NCBI RefSeq assembly: GCF_002965065.1
Contig: NZ_PTRE01000098.1
Location: forward strand, 1 to 42,692
Source: Escherichia sp. MOD1-EC7003
GTDB lineage: Bacteria; Pseudomonadota; Gammaproteobacteria; Enterobacterales; Enterobacteriaceae
DNA length: 42,692 nucleotides
Direction: 5' to 3'
A program made the translations under genes and the position numbers. How positions within the stretch are numbered: position 1 is the first letter of the stretch; each line of letters begins with the position of its first letter. Positions 11,499-22,114 of this stretch are shown here, in pieces. Under the pieces are notes generated by a model, which saw only the letters and a program-made list of their open reading frames with translations, was not told where the DNA came from and did no database searches.

Positions 11499-12737
11499 AT
11501 GTTGCAACAAAATTATCTGGATGAACTCACTCCGGCTTTTACGCCGTTACTGGCGATTAAAGAAGCCTCTCGCTGTTTATTATGTCACGATGCTCCCTGT
11601 AGTCAGGCTTGCCCGGCGCAGACCGATCCGGGGAAATTTATTCGCTCAATCTACTTTCGTAATTTTAAAGGCGCTGCCGAGACAATTCGCGAAAATAATG
11701 CCCTCGGTGCCGTTTGTGCCAGGGTATGCCCGACGGAGAAATTATGCCAAAGCGGTTGTACCCGTGCCGGTGTTGATGTTCCCATTGATATCGGGCGCTT
11801 ACAGCGTTTTGTTACTGATTTTGAACAACAAACTGGAATGGAAATTTATCAGCCGGGTACTAAAACGCTCGGCAAAGTCGCCATTATTGGCGCAGGTCCT
11901 GCCGGATTGCAGGCCAGCGTGACGCTGACAAATCTGGGCTATGACGTCACGATTTATGAGAAAGAATCACAGCCTGGTGGCTGGTTGCGTAACGGCATTC
12001 CGCAATTTCGTTTACCGCAATCCGTGCTGGATGCAGAAATCGCCCGTATTGAAAAAATGGGCGTGACAATTAAGTGCAATAACGAAATCGGTAAAACACT
12101 CACCCTGGAGCAACTGAAAGCGGAAAACCGCGCGGTACTGGTCACCGTAGGGTTGTCGAGCGGTTCCGGGCTACCGCTGTTTGAGCATTGCGACGTCGAG
12201 ATAGCCGTCGACTTCTTGCAACGCGCACGCCTGGCGCAAGGCGATATCAGCATTCCACAAAGCGCATTAATTATCGGCGGTGGCGATGTCGCGATGGACG
12301 TTGCCAGCACGCTGAAAGTTCTCGGCTGTCAGGCGGTAACTTGCGTAGCGCGTGAAGAGTTAGATGCGTTTCCGGCAAGCGAAAAAGAGTTTGCCAGCGC
12401 ACGGGAGCTGGGCGTTTCGATCATCGATGGCTTCACGCCAGTGGCCGTGGAAGGCAATAAAGTCACGTTTAAGCATGTACGGTTACCGGGCGAACTGACG
12501 ATGGCGGCAGATAAAATTATTCTCGCCGTCGGTCAGCATGCCAGACTGGATGCCTTTGCGGAGTTAGAGCCGCAGCGTAACACTATCAAAACACAAAATT
12601 ACCAGACCCGCGATCCGCAAGTCTTTGCTGCTGGCGATATTGTTGAGGGTGACAAAATCGTGGTTTATGCCGTGAAAACCGGGAAAGAAGCCGCCGAGGC
12701 GATTCATCACTATTTAGAGGGAGCTTGCTCATGTTAA
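11499..12737 (+). CDS. preT: NAD-dependent dihydropyrimidine dehydrogenase, subunit PreT
   Basis: 412-residue electron-transfer subunit that passes NADH electrons to PreA for reduction of uracil and thymine. An N-terminal Fe-S domain has cysteines 26, 29, 34, 38 and 73, 77, 83, 87. The FAD site GAGPAG is at 131-136 and the NAD site GGGDVAMD is near 260-267. The C-terminal FAD-contact motif is [25 protein letters not shown] in form. This is the glutamate-synthase-beta-like layout corresponding to the N-terminal half of mammalian dihydropyrimidine dehydrogenase. A strong Shine-Dalgarno (aagga) precedes it. It overlaps the preA start by seven bases. Confidence 0.95.
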   Translation: MLQQNYLDELTPAFTPLLAIKEASRCLLCHDAPCSQACPAQTDPGKFIRSIYFRNFKGAAETIRENNALGAVCARVCPTEKLCQSGCTRAGVDVPIDIGRLQRFVTDFEQQTGMEIYQPGTKTLGKVAIIGAGPAGLQASVTLTNLGYDVTIYEKESQPGGWLRNGIPQFRLPQSVLDAEIARIEKMGVTIKCNNEIGKTLTLEQLKAENRAVLVTVGLSSGSGLPLFEHCDVEIAVDFLQRARLAQGDISIPQSALIIGGGDVAMDVASTLKVLGCQAVTCVAREELDAFPASEKEFASARELGVSIIDGFTPVAVEGNKVTFKHVRLPGELTMAADKIILAVGQHARLDAFAELEPQRNTIKTQNYQTRDPQVFAAGDIVEGDKIVVYAVKTGKEAAEAIHHYLEGACSC

Positions 12738-13966
12738 CGAAAGATCTTTCTATTACCTTTTGCGGCGTGAAGTTTGTCAACCCGTTCTGCCTCTCTTCTT
12801 CGCCAGTAGGCAATTGCTATGAGATGTGCGCCAAAGCCTATGACACTGGCTGGGGCGGCGTGGTGTTCAAAACGATCGGTTTTTTTATCGCCAACGAAGT
12901 CTCGCCGCGTTTTGATCATCTGGTGAAAGAAGACACTGGCTTTATTGGCTTCAAAAATATGGAGCAGATTGCCGAGCATCCCCTGGAGGAGAATCTGGCC
13001 GCTCTGCGTCGGTTGAAAGAAGATTACCCGGACAAAGTATTGATCGCCTCGATCATGGGGGAAAATGAGCAACAGTGGGAAGATCTGGCGCGGCTGGTGC
13101 AAGAAGCTGGCGCCGATATGATCGAATGTAACTTCTCCTGCCCGCAAATGACGTCTCATGCGATGGGGAGCGATGTCGGGCAAAGCCCGGAACTGGTAGA
13201 AAAATATTGCCGGGCGGTGAAACGCGGCTCCACGCTACCGATGCTGGCTAAGATGACGCCGAATATCGGTGATATGTGCGAAGTGGCGCTGGCGGCGAAA
13301 CGCGGCGGTGCAGATGGCATTGCGGCAATTAACACCGTTAAGTCCATCACCAATATCGATCTTAATCAGAAAATTGGCATGCCGATCGTTAACGGTAAAT
13401 CGAGTATTTCCGGATATTCCGGTAAAGCGGTAAAACCGATCGCCCTGCGCTTTATTCAGCAAATGCGCACCCATCCAGAACTGCACGATTTTCCGATCAG
13501 CGGTATCGGCGGTATTGAAACCTGGGAAGATGCAGCTGAGTTTTTATTGCTCGGCGCAGCGACGTTGCAGGTGACCACCGGCATTATGCAGTACGGCTAT
13601 CGCATTGTAGAAGATATGGCGAGCGGGTTGTCACATTATCTTGCCGATCAAGGGTTTGATTCGTTGCAGGAGATGGTAGGTCTGGCGAATCACAATATTG
13701 TCCCGGCAGAAGATTTAGACCGCAGTTATATTGTCTATCCCCATATCAATCTTGATAAATGTGTTGGCTGTGGACGCTGTTATATTTCCTGTTACGACGG
13801 CGGTCACCAGGCGATGGAATGGAGCGAAAAAAGCCGCACGCCGCATTGTAATACCGAAAAATGCGTTGGTTGTCTGCTTTGCGGTCACGTCTGCCCAGTG
13901 GGTTGTATTGATCTCGGTGAAGTGAAGTTTAAGAAAGGAGAGAACGAACACCCGGTAACGTTGTAA
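12731..13966 (+). CDS. preA: NAD-dependent dihydropyrimidine dehydrogenase, subunit PreA
   Basis: 411-residue catalytic subunit. A dihydroorotate-dehydrogenase-like FMN barrel comes first, with the active-site cysteine (Cys137) in CNFSCPQM. The C-terminus has two [4Fe-4S] motifs, [11 protein letters not shown] and [12 protein letters not shown], with a distal cysteine each. PreTA interconverts uracil/dihydrouracil and thymine/dihydrothymine. I chose the second in-frame ATG (12731) as the usual start; one two codons upstream also exists. Overlap with preT indicates coupled translation of a 1:1 complex. Confidence 0.95.
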   Translation: MLTKDLSITFCGVKFVNPFCLSSSPVGNCYEMCAKAYDTGWGGVVFKTIGFFIANEVSPRFDHLVKEDTGFIGFKNMEQIAEHPLEENLAALRRLKEDYPDKVLIASIMGENEQQWEDLARLVQEAGADMIECNFSCPQMTSHAMGSDVGQSPELVEKYCRAVKRGSTLPMLAKMTPNIGDMCEVALAAKRGGADGIAAINTVKSITNIDLNQKIGMPIVNGKSSISGYSGKAVKPIALRFIQQMRTHPELHDFPISGIGGIETWEDAAEFLLLGAATLQVTTGIMQYGYRIVEDMASGLSHYLADQGFDSLQEMVGLANHNIVPAEDLDRSYIVYPHINLDKCVGCGRCYISCYDGGHQAMEWSEKSRTPHCNTEKCVGCLLCGHVCPVGCIDLGEVKFKKGENEHPVTL

Positions 13967-13998
13967 AACCAGAGATGCATCCGGCATCTGGCTCCTGT

Positions 13999-14033
13999 CG
14001 CCGGATGCGGCGTGAACGCCTTATCCGGCCTAC
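13999..14033. repeat. Single REP element between preA and mglC
   Basis: One REP unit (ccggatgcggcgtgaacgcc core, ending in ggcctac) sits between the convergent ends of preA and mglC. It may serve as a 3' boundary for both transcripts. Just before it, 13969-13992 holds a shorter imperfect inverted repeat (ccaga...tctgg). Confidence 0.85.
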
Positions 14034-14078
14034 AAAACCATATAAATCAGCATGTTATATGCATGGACCACATTCATA

Positions 14079-15089
14079 TCACTTCTTGCGTGCGTATTTC
14101 AGTGAATCCAGCGCCACGGCGAAGATAATAATCGCCCCTTTGATGATGTACTGCCAGTACGGGTTTACGCCGATGTACGTCAGGCCATAGTTAATGACGG
14201 TAAAAATAATTACCCCGGTCACCACGCCAATCACCGTCCCTACACCACCGCTGAACGATACGCCGCCCACCACACACGCCGCGATAGCATCCAGCTCATA
14301 CATAAAGCCGAGGTTATTGGTGGCAGAGCCGATACGTCCGGCTTCTAACATCCCGCCGAAGGCATAGAACACACCAGACAACGCGTAGATCATCAGCAGG
14401 TTCAGACCGACGTTGACACCCGATACTTTCGCCGCTTCCGGGTTACCACCAATGGCAAAAATGTTCTTACCAAAGCGGGTTTTGTTCCACAACACCCAAA
14501 CGAACGCCACCGCAATCAGCGCGTAGAAGGTGATGTAAGAGAGACGGAAATTCCCCAGCGCGACAAAGCCCTGAGCAAAGGTAGAGAAGCCACTGTCAAA
14601 ACCAGAAATTGGCGACGCCCCAACAAAGTCGTAATAGAGCGAGTTGATGCCGTAAACAATAATCATCGTGCCAAGCGTGGTAATGAATGGCGTCACGTTG
14701 AGATAAGCGATAATCAGGCCGTTGATCAAACCGATCACCGCGCCAATGGCACAGACAATCAGAATAACCAACGCAATCGGCATCGTCGCCATTTCCGGGA
14801 ATACTTTGTTAGCGTTATCCATCGACTGCAACAAAGTGGCTGCCACCACAGCGGCCAGCCCTACCTGACGCCCCGCAGAAAGGTCGGTCCCTTGGGTAAC
14901 AATTAATCCTGCCACACCAAGCGCGATAATAATACGCACCGATGACTGAGTGAGAATATTACTTAAGTTCAACAGACTTAAAAATGTTGGATCCTGGAAA
15001 ATAATAATCGCCAGCAAAACTAAAAGAACGACGTAAATACCGCCCTCTTTCAGGTAAGTAAAAAAACTTTTCTTATTTAACGCACTCAT
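14079..15089 (-). CDS. mglC: Galactose/methyl-galactoside ABC transporter permease MglC
   Basis: 336-residue membrane subunit of the RbsC/MglC (BPD_transp_2) family with about ten hydrophobic segments. Diagnostic segments are SVRIIIALGVAGLIVTQGTDLSAGRQVGL (near 50-78), LNVTPFITTLGTMIIVYG (near 128-145), IFAIGGNPEAAKVSGVNV (near 212-229) and VVGGVSFSGGVGTVIG (near 271-286). It forms the channel of MglBAC. It is last in the operon, 15 bases after mglA. Confidence 0.97.
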   Translation of the reverse strand: MSALNKKSFFTYLKEGGIYVVLLVLLAIIIFQDPTFLSLLNLSNILTQSSVRIIIALGVAGLIVTQGTDLSAGRQVGLAAVVAATLLQSMDNANKVFPEMATMPIALVILIVCAIGAVIGLINGLIIAYLNVTPFITTLGTMIIVYGINSLYYDFVGASPISGFDSGFSTFAQGFVALGNFRLSYITFYALIAVAFVWVLWNKTRFGKNIFAIGGNPEAAKVSGVNVGLNLLMIYALSGVFYAFGGMLEAGRIGSATNNLGFMYELDAIAACVVGGVSFSGGVGTVIGVVTGVIIFTVINYGLTYIGVNPYWQYIIKGAIIIFAVALDSLKYARKK

Positions 15090-15104
15090 GGGAAGCCCCT
15101 AATC

Positions 15105-16625
15105 TTAAAGGTGCAAAGACGCAAGACGCAGAATTTCGTTTTGCGTTGTTGTTTTTGTATCGACAATTCCAGAAACGAGACCATTGCTCATGACAAGAAT
15201 ACGGTCTGTTATCCCTAACAACTCAGGCATTTCGGAGGAGATAATAATAATCCCCTTACCTTTCTTCGCCAGTTCGGCAATTAACTGATAAATCTCAAAC
15301 TTCGCCCCAACATCGATACCGCGCGTCGGTTCATCGAGCATTAATATTTCTGGTTGCGTTAACAGCCAGCGACCAATAATCACTTTTTGCTGATTACCAC
15401 CTGAGAGCGAACCAATTTGTGTACGATGGCCAGGCGTTTTTACCCGCATCGAATCAATCACCCACTGGGTATCGCTTTTCATTCGTGAGTTATCCAGTAA
15501 ACCCACTTTGTTTTTGTAGTTGCGAATATTGGAAATTAACGAGTTAAAACCGATATCAAGATAGGCATAAATTCCCGTTGAACGGCGCTCTTCAGTTACC
15601 AGTGCAAATCCGTGGTTTATGGCTTCGTTGGCATTATGGTTATTGATCTTTTTGCCGTGCAACGTAATGGTGCCAGCCGATTTCTCGCGAATACCAAATA
15701 ACGTCTCAACAATATCGGTACGTTTCGCACCCACCAGACCGGCAATACCGAGGATCTCCCCTTTATGCAGATCAAACGAGACATCGCGAATCGACGGCTG
15801 GCGCAGTGACGTTAGATTACGCACCTCGAGGATGACTTCGCCCGGCGTGTTTTCTTTGTCAGGGAAACGCTGGTTAAGAGAACGCCCAACCATCATGGCG
15901 ATGATCTTGTCCATCGTCAGCCCTGCCAGCGGTTCGGTTGCGATCCACTGCCCGTCGCGCAATACAGTGACTTCATCACATAACTGGAATATTTCTTCCA
16001 TTTTATGCGAGATATAAACAATACCGCAGCCGCGCTCTTTTAATTTACGAATAATAGTGAACAGATGATTGACCTCTTTTTCGGTTAATGAAGAAGTCGG
16101 TTCATCCATAATCACAATTTTCGCGTTATAGGAAAACGCTTTGGCGATTTCGATCATCTGCATTTGCGAAACGGATAATGTGCCGACACGCGCACGCGGA
16201 TCGATATCAATATCCAGTTCATCAAAAATCGCTTTGGTTTCGCGGTACATTTTGTCTTGATCGACAAACATGCCTTTGGTGGGATATCGCCCCAGCCACA
16301 TGTTGTCCATCACCGAACGTTGCAATACCAGGTTTAACTCCTGGTGTACCATCGAAATACCATTTTCCAGTGCTTCTTTGGCAGAATGAAAATCGATCTC
16401 TTTACCCTGGAATAAAATGGTGCCGGAGTCTTTTTGATAAATGCCAAACAGGCATTTTAATAATGTTGATTTTCCTGCACCGTTTTCCCCCATTAATGCA
16501 TGGATAGAATGTGGCCGGACTTTAAAATTAACGTTATCAAGTGCCTTGACACCAGGAAAAGACTTGTTGATACCGCTCATTTCCAACAAGTATTCCCCGG
16601 AAGACGGAGTCGTTGAGCTGACCAT
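15105..16625 (-). CDS. mglA: Galactose/methyl-galactoside ABC transporter ATPase MglA
   Basis: 506-residue tandem-domain ABC ATPase. The first domain has Walker [10 protein letters not shown] (46-54), signature LSVSQMQ and Walker [11 protein letters not shown]. The second has a degenerate Walker A (GLVGAKRTD, near 293-301), signature LSGGNQQK and Walker [11 protein letters not shown] degenerate second Walker A is typical of the carbohydrate CUT2 family, so only one site is fully canonical. It lies 61 bases after mglB, behind an intercistronic hairpin. Confidence 0.97.
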   Translation of the reverse strand: MVSSTTPSSGEYLLEMSGINKSFPGVKALDNVNFKVRPHSIHALMGENGAGKSTLLKCLFGIYQKDSGTILFQGKEIDFHSAKEALENGISMVHQELNLVLQRSVMDNMWLGRYPTKGMFVDQDKMYRETKAIFDELDIDIDPRARVGTLSVSQMQMIEIAKAFSYNAKIVIMDEPTSSLTEKEVNHLFTIIRKLKERGCGIVYISHKMEEIFQLCDEVTVLRDGQWIATEPLAGLTMDKIIAMMVGRSLNQRFPDKENTPGEVILEVRNLTSLRQPSIRDVSFDLHKGEILGIAGLVGAKRTDIVETLFGIREKSAGTITLHGKKINNHNANEAINHGFALVTEERRSTGIYAYLDIGFNSLISNIRNYKNKVGLLDNSRMKSDTQWVIDSMRVKTPGHRTQIGSLSGGNQQKVIIGRWLLTQPEILMLDEPTRGIDVGAKFEIYQLIAELAKKGKGIIIISSEMPELLGITDRILVMSNGLVSGIVDTKTTTQNEILRLASLHL

Positions 16626-16655
16626 ATCATTTTACCTTGTTGGCCAATACAATAA

Positions 16656-16678
16656 GGGCGCAGTAAACGACTGCGCCC
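16656..16678 (-). other. Intercistronic hairpin between mglB and mglA
   Basis: The 9-bp perfect stem GGGCGCAGT (16656-16664) / ACTGCGCCC (16670-16678) has a 5-nt loop in the 61-bp gap. With no clear U-tract, it most likely protects the mglB 3' end, which would fit the excess of binding protein over the other subunits. Confidence 0.65.
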
Positions 16679-16686
16679 AATCAGTC

Positions 16687-17685
16687 TTATTTCTTGCTGA
16701 ATTCAGCCAGGTTGTCTTTATCTACGCCAACATAAGGTACGCGGACTACTTTGTTGTCGATTTTCCAGTTGGTGCCATCAGCCGCACCTTTGCCATCGGC
16801 CAGGTTTTTCGCCAGATCAAAGGTTGCTTTCGCCTGGTTGTTAGCATCATTCAATACCGTGCCCGCCAGTGCACCGGATTTTACCAGCGCCAGCGCTTCT
16901 GGCAGCGCATCGACGCCAAACACCGGAATGCTGGATTTGTTGTGGGCTTTCAGCGCTTCTACCGCCCCCATTGCCATCGCATCGTTGTTGGCGATAACCA
17001 CTTCGATTTTGTTGGCGTTCGGACCAGACAGCCAGGCGTCCATCTTATCTTTCGCCTGAGCGGTATCCCACATAGCGGTATCTAACTGTAACTGTTCAGT
17101 TTTGATGCCTTTGCCGTTCAATTCTTTAATTACGTAAGTGGTGCGTGCTTCTGCATCCGGATGACCCGGTTCACCTTTCAGCAGTACGAATTGAATCTGA
17201 CCGTCTTTGTTCAGATCCCACCCCTGATTCGCCGCCCAGTGTTTAGCAATCAAATCGCCCTGAATAATGCCGGATTCTTTGGAGTCGGTGCCAACGTAGT
17301 AGGCTTTCTCGTAGCTATCCAGCGCCTTACGAGACGGTTCTTTGTTAAAGAAAACCACCGGCACGTTTTGCCCACGCGCTTTCTCAATCACCGTACCCGC
17401 AGCTGCCGGGTCAACCAGGTTGATCGCCAGTGCCTTCACCCCTTTCGCCAACAGCACGTCAATCTGATCGTTCTGCTTGGACTGGTCATTCTGAGAATCA
17501 TTCATCAACAGCTGAACATCTGGTGCGGCTTTCGCATCCTGCTCAATAGCCTTGCGCACAACAGACATAAAGTTATCGTCATACTTATAGATTGTTACAC
17601 CAATGCGGGTATCAGCAGCGTGTGCAGTGGCACCGAATAACATGCTGGCCATCACAGCAGACAGGGTTAACACCTTCTTATTCAT
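16687..17685 (-). CDS. mglB: Periplasmic D-galactose/D-glucose-binding protein MglB
   Basis: 332-residue periplasmic binding protein for galactose, glucose and methyl-galactosides, serving MglAC transport and Trg-mediated chemotaxis. The signal peptide [20 protein letters not shown] ends at AHA-ADTRIG (23 residues). The mature protein is a type I periplasmic sugar-binding fold. The calcium-binding loop DLNKDGQIQ (near 157-165) and ligand segments such as [12 protein letters not shown] and [10 protein letters not shown] are visible. First gene of mglBAC, with a good Shine-Dalgarno (cggaga). Confidence 0.98.
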   Translation of the reverse strand: MNKKVLTLSAVMASMLFGATAHAADTRIGVTIYKYDDNFMSVVRKAIEQDAKAAPDVQLLMNDSQNDQSKQNDQIDVLLAKGVKALAINLVDPAAAGTVIEKARGQNVPVVFFNKEPSRKALDSYEKAYYVGTDSKESGIIQGDLIAKHWAANQGWDLNKDGQIQFVLLKGEPGHPDAEARTTYVIKELNGKGIKTEQLQLDTAMWDTAQAKDKMDAWLSGPNANKIEVVIANNDAMAMGAVEALKAHNKSSIPVFGVDALPEALALVKSGALAGTVLNDANNQAKATFDLAKNLADGKGAADGTNWKIDNKVVRVPYVGVDKDNLAEFSKK

Positions 17686-17902
17686 GATATCTCCGGTTTT
17701 TCTTATGCAGGGTAGTGCTTGAGATAAATGCTCGGCGGGGCAGTAGCGTTAATGAAATGTTGCTGAACGCCGAAGCTCACTTTTTAAAATTCGTTCTTCC
17801 ATGCCCGGTAACGCTCCAGAAAACGGCTTTAATTGTTGTTATGACGCTATTACCTCGGTAAAAGTGATTATTAACTGTTACATACAGGTTACAGCGTTAA
17901 AA

Positions 17903-17970
17903 CGGTGCAATCATAGCTATCGTATTGTTACGATACTGTGAAATCACTCACAGATTGAAAGCGGTTACAT
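17903..17970 (-). promoter_or_regulatory. mglBAC promoter: CRP site and GalR/GalS operator
   Basis: A near-perfect CRP site TGTGA-AATCAC-TCACA lies at 17937-17952; placing it at -41.5 predicts a start near 17903, giving a 5' leader of about 217 nt. A perfect match to the gal operator consensus NTGNAANCGNTTNCAN lies at 17955-17970 and overlaps the galS stop codon. The leader (17686-17902) holds no ORF that I can support. Confidence 0.8.
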
Positions 17971-19005
17971 CGCCTGATTTGTTGAGTTAGTGATCGCCGC
18001 CGCATTCTGGCGCGTTGCGACAGAATGGCGACGCACCAACGTCGGCATAAAACAGTGGCTGGCGCGAGGATCAAGGTTACCTGCTGCCCCCTGCAAGGCC
18101 AGTTCGGTGGCTAATTTTGCCATCGAAGCAATGGGATAACGTACGGTCGTTAATTGCGGGTCAGTGTAACGAGCGATGGGAATATCATCGAAACCGATGA
18201 TTGAGAGATGTAACGGAATCGCAATGCCATTATCTTTTAATGCTGTCAGTGCGCCAGCAGCCATATTGTCGTTATAAGCCAACACAGCGGTAAGTTGTAG
18301 ATTGCGCCCCAGCAGTTCAACCATCGCCGCCTCACCACCTGACATGTCCGGCGTGCCGATGCCAATCCAGCTTTCCGGTGGAACAATATCCTGCTCTTTC
18401 AACGCACTCATCCAGCCTGCTTTACGCATGACGTCATCTTCAATGCCGTGGCTGGAAGAAAGATAACCAATACGTTGATGCCCGTTATTCAGCAACATGC
18501 GCGTCGCCATTCGGGCACCGCTGAGATTATCCAGGCAAACGCAACGATGGGCGTAACCCGGTACAACGCGGTTGATTAACACCATACCAGGAATGTTATC
18601 CATAAACTGTGCCAGTTCATCGTCACTTAACGCTTTTGAATGAACAATCAACGCGTTACAACGCTGGCGAATTAACACCTCAATGGCGTGACGCTCTTTT
18701 TCCGCTTCATGATAGCTATTGCCTATCAGCACGTATTTCTGGTGCTGCTGGGCAACGAGATCCACCGCTTTTACCAGTGCGCCGAAAAACGCATCAGAAA
18801 CGTCCATCACCACCAGGCCAATGGTATCGCTCACCTGAGTTGCCAGCGCCTGGGCATTGGCATTTGGTCGATAATCCAGCTCGCTCACTGCTTTCATTAC
18901 GGCTTCACGCGTGTCGGCACTGACCAGCGTGCTGTTATTGAGCACCCGGGAAACCGTTGCCACAGAGACGCCAGCCTGACGCGCTACATCACGAATGGTG
19001 ATCAT
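17965..19005 (-). CDS. galS: Galactose isorepressor GalS (mgl repressor)
   Basis: 346-residue LacI-family repressor of mglBAC, galS and other gal-regulon genes, induced by galactose. The N-terminal helix-turn-helix is [20 protein letters not shown] (residues 2-21). The hinge [12 protein letters not shown] (near 46-57) precedes a periplasmic-binding-like effector domain. I chose the ATG at 19005 because a Shine-Dalgarno (aggt) is suitably placed; two more codons upstream are possible. Its stop codon overlaps the mgl operator. An autoregulatory operator lies upstream at 19101-19116. Confidence 0.96.
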   Translation of the reverse strand: MITIRDVARQAGVSVATVSRVLNNSTLVSADTREAVMKAVSELDYRPNANAQALATQVSDTIGLVVMDVSDAFFGALVKAVDLVAQQHQKYVLIGNSYHEAEKERHAIEVLIRQRCNALIVHSKALSDDELAQFMDNIPGMVLINRVVPGYAHRCVCLDNLSGARMATRMLLNNGHQRIGYLSSSHGIEDDVMRKAGWMSALKEQDIVPPESWIGIGTPDMSGGEAAMVELLGRNLQLTAVLAYNDNMAAGALTALKDNGIAIPLHLSIIGFDDIPIARYTDPQLTTVRYPIASMAKLATELALQGAAGNLDPRASHCFMPTLVRRHSVATRQNAAAITNSTNQAM

Positions 19006-19081
19006 ATCCACTACCTGTTATGAGATTGCAGTAAATGACAGCTTGCTGGCGGCTATTTTGTCAGCACTGAATACAGGACTT

Positions 19082-19116
19082 CGTGAATCGAGTCACAGCA
19101 ATGGAAACGGTTACAG
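19082..19116 (-). promoter_or_regulatory. galS promoter region: CRP site and GalS/GalR operator
   Basis: CGTGA-ATCGAG-TCACA (19082-19097) matches the CRP consensus apart from one base. ATGGAAACGGTTACAG (19101-19116) matches the gal operator consensus NTGNAANCGNTTNCAN at every fixed position. The arrangement copies that at mglB and fits CRP-activated, self-repressed galS. Confidence 0.8.
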
Positions 19117-19146
19117 CCGTTTTGTTAACGAATGTGATCCTGATCG

Positions 19147-20304
19147 TTATCTTGATGTTTTAGATAATGCCGGTCCGGCGGCGCGCAAAGTTAACTGACG
19201 CCAGAGCCATTCCACCGGCCCCTGACGGAAGTAACGCAGCCAGATAACGGAGAAAAGCAGGTTTACCAACCATACCGGAATAACAAACGCCAGCAGCTCC
19301 AGGCGGTTAAACTGCATAAACAAACCCAGGTGGTAAAAAATCGTGGTACAAATCAGCGTTTGCATTAGATAGTTGGTTAGCGCCATCCGTCCGACGCAGG
19401 CGATCGCCAGCACCAGCTTAAAACGGCTTAATTGCGGCCAGAAGCCATAAAACAGCGACGCATAGCCAATCGCCTGAAACGGCGCACTCAATTCCCGCGG
19501 CATCTGAAGTAAGAAGGCGCACCAGCGATACGCCCAGTCCAGCCGCCACTGCAGGGCGATGGCAAGAAGGTTAATGATCATCCCAATCGCCACCAGCACA
19601 AAACCGGTACGACGATAGTGACGTAAGCTGAACTGCCCTTTCAGCCAGCCACTGCGCATCAGCGCCGCGCCAATTAACATCATCCCAGCCAGTTGCCAGC
19701 CATACTGTGCGCCCAGCGCCAGTAAACTGTTGCCTACGCCATCGGCGCGGTTACTGATCGCTTCAACGCCGCCGTGAAGTTTCCAGTATTTTTCATACAA
19801 AATAGCCGACGCATCCGGCGTCCAGGCGCGGCTGGTCTGGCCGTCGGAAATCACCCCCAACAACAGCAAAACGCCAAGCCCCACCAGATAAAGCATGACG
19901 CCAGTATTAAACAGGCTTTTTACTGATGGCGCATCGCGCACCAGTCGCCAGCAGATTAAGCCCACCAGCCCGTAAGCCAGCAGAATATCGCCGTCCCAGA
20001 ACAACAATCCGTGAATAAAGCCCAACAAGACTAACAGCGTTAACCGCGACTGGATCCAGCGTCTGCCACGGGGCAGCAACATTTGCAGTCCCGCACCAAA
20101 CAGCAGCGCAAAAAGTGTGAGGAATTTCACCTGGCCAATGAGATCAAGAAATGCCCAGGTCCATGCATCCTGCGGCGTAATAGCACCGTACCATGCAGGA
20201 TTGAGATAAGCCGCCTTTGGTAGCCCAAAGGCGCTGATGTTTAATAACAGGATCCCCAGAATGGCGACGCCGCGAACAAAATCGAGCGTGACGTTGCGCT
20301 CCAT
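19147..20304 (-). CDS. yeiB: DUF418-family inner membrane protein YeiB
   Basis: 385-residue polytopic membrane protein with about nine to ten hydrophobic segments. It opens with the DUF418/acyltransferase-3-like motif DFVRGVAILGILLLNISAFG (residues 8-27). LLVLLGFIHGLLFWDGDILLAYGL (near 90-113) and GRMALTNYL (near 307-315) are further family marks. Function is unknown. It follows folE by 16 bases on the same strand and is probably co-transcribed with it, but nothing in the sequence ties it to folate synthesis. Confidence 0.93.
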   Translation of the reverse strand: MERNVTLDFVRGVAILGILLLNISAFGLPKAAYLNPAWYGAITPQDAWTWAFLDLIGQVKFLTLFALLFGAGLQMLLPRGRRWIQSRLTLLVLLGFIHGLLFWDGDILLAYGLVGLICWRLVRDAPSVKSLFNTGVMLYLVGLGVLLLLGVISDGQTSRAWTPDASAILYEKYWKLHGGVEAISNRADGVGNSLLALGAQYGWQLAGMMLIGAALMRSGWLKGQFSLRHYRRTGFVLVAIGMIINLLAIALQWRLDWAYRWCAFLLQMPRELSAPFQAIGYASLFYGFWPQLSRFKLVLAIACVGRMALTNYLMQTLICTTIFYHLGLFMQFNRLELLAFVIPVWLVNLLFSVIWLRYFRQGPVEWLWRQLTLRAAGPALSKTSR

Positions 20305-20320
20305 GATTCCTGCCTTTTAA

Positions 20321-20989
20321 TCAGTTGTGATGACGCACAGCACGCAGAAACTCGTGGCGCGTATTTTGACTGGATTTAAACAATCCACCAAGAGAGGTCG
20401 TTGTCGTGGCACTGGTTGCATCGCGGATGCCACGCGCTTTCACGCAGTAATGCACCGCGTCGATAGAGACAGCGACGTTATTGGTGCCCAGCAACGTTTG
20501 TAGCGCAATGAGAATTTGCTGAGTCAGTCGTTCCTGCACCTGCGGACGCTGGGCAAAAAACTGCACAATGCGGTTAATTTTTGACAATCCGATCACCGAA
20601 TCTTTCGGGATATAGGCCACCGTCGCTTTGCCATCAATGGTAACAAAATGGTGTTCACAGGTGCTGGTCAGGGTGATATCGCGCACGGTAACCATTTCAT
20701 CGACTTTCATTTTGTTTTCAATGAGGGTGATTTTCGGGAAGTTAGCGTAATCCAGACCGGAGAAAATTTCATCGACATACATTTTAGCGATGCGATGCGG
20801 CGTTTCCATCAAACTGTCATCAGCCAGGTCGAGATTCAGCAACTGCATGATTTCGGTCATATGACCAGCAATAAGGCTTTTGCGCGTTTCGTTGTCCATT
20901 TCATGCACGGGCGGGCGCAGCGGTGTTTCCAGTCCTCGCGCAACTAACGCTTCATGAACCAGGGCCGCTTCTTTACTGAGTGATGGCAT
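20321..20989 (-). CDS. folE: GTP cyclohydrolase I
   Basis: 222-residue zinc enzyme that converts GTP to 7,8-dihydroneopterin triphosphate, the first step of tetrahydrofolate synthesis. Zinc ligands are Cys111 and His114 in TSTCEHHF, and Cys182 in [10 protein letters not shown]. Catalytic-region motifs [18 protein letters not shown] and [12 protein letters not shown] follow the usual order. The length is standard. It is divergent from yeiG across 257 bp and is followed by yeiB. Confidence 0.98.
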
Positions 20990-21141
20990 TTATGTTTTCT
21001 CCTGCAGGTGTGACGCCTCTGCCCTGCGTGGGGGCAAAGTTATTAAGCTGATTTACAGCCTGATTATTGTGCGTGAGGCGGCGCACATAATCCAGTATTC
21101 ACAGCGATAATTATTGTAATTGCCGCTGCCTTTCATCAGCA

Positions 21142-21155
21142 GATGTTAAAACATC
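21142..21155. promoter_or_regulatory. Palindrome between folE and yeiG (possible operator)
   Basis: GATGTT-AA-AACATC is a perfect 14-bp palindrome in the divergent folE/yeiG control region (20990-21246). It is distantly similar to MetJ half-boxes (AGACGTCT), and folE has been linked to MetJ, but the match is weak and the assignment is a guess. The rest of the gap holds promoters that I cannot place firmly. Confidence 0.3.
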
Positions 21156-21213
21156 GTTATGCATATACGGAAGTGAAAGTTACTCACAGCACATTGAATA
21201 AACGGTATGATGA

Positions 21214-22083
<870 letters not shown>

Positions 22084-22088
22084 AAGTC

Positions 22089-22106
22089 TGCCCGGTTCGC
22101 CGGGCA
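22089..22106. terminator. Bidirectional hairpin between yeiG and cirA
   Basis: TGCCCGG-TTCG-CCGGGCA is a 7-bp stem with a stable UUCG-type tetraloop, followed by tctt. It sits between the convergent ends of yeiG and cirA and can serve both. Confidence 0.75.
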
Positions 22107-22114
22107 TCTTCTCA

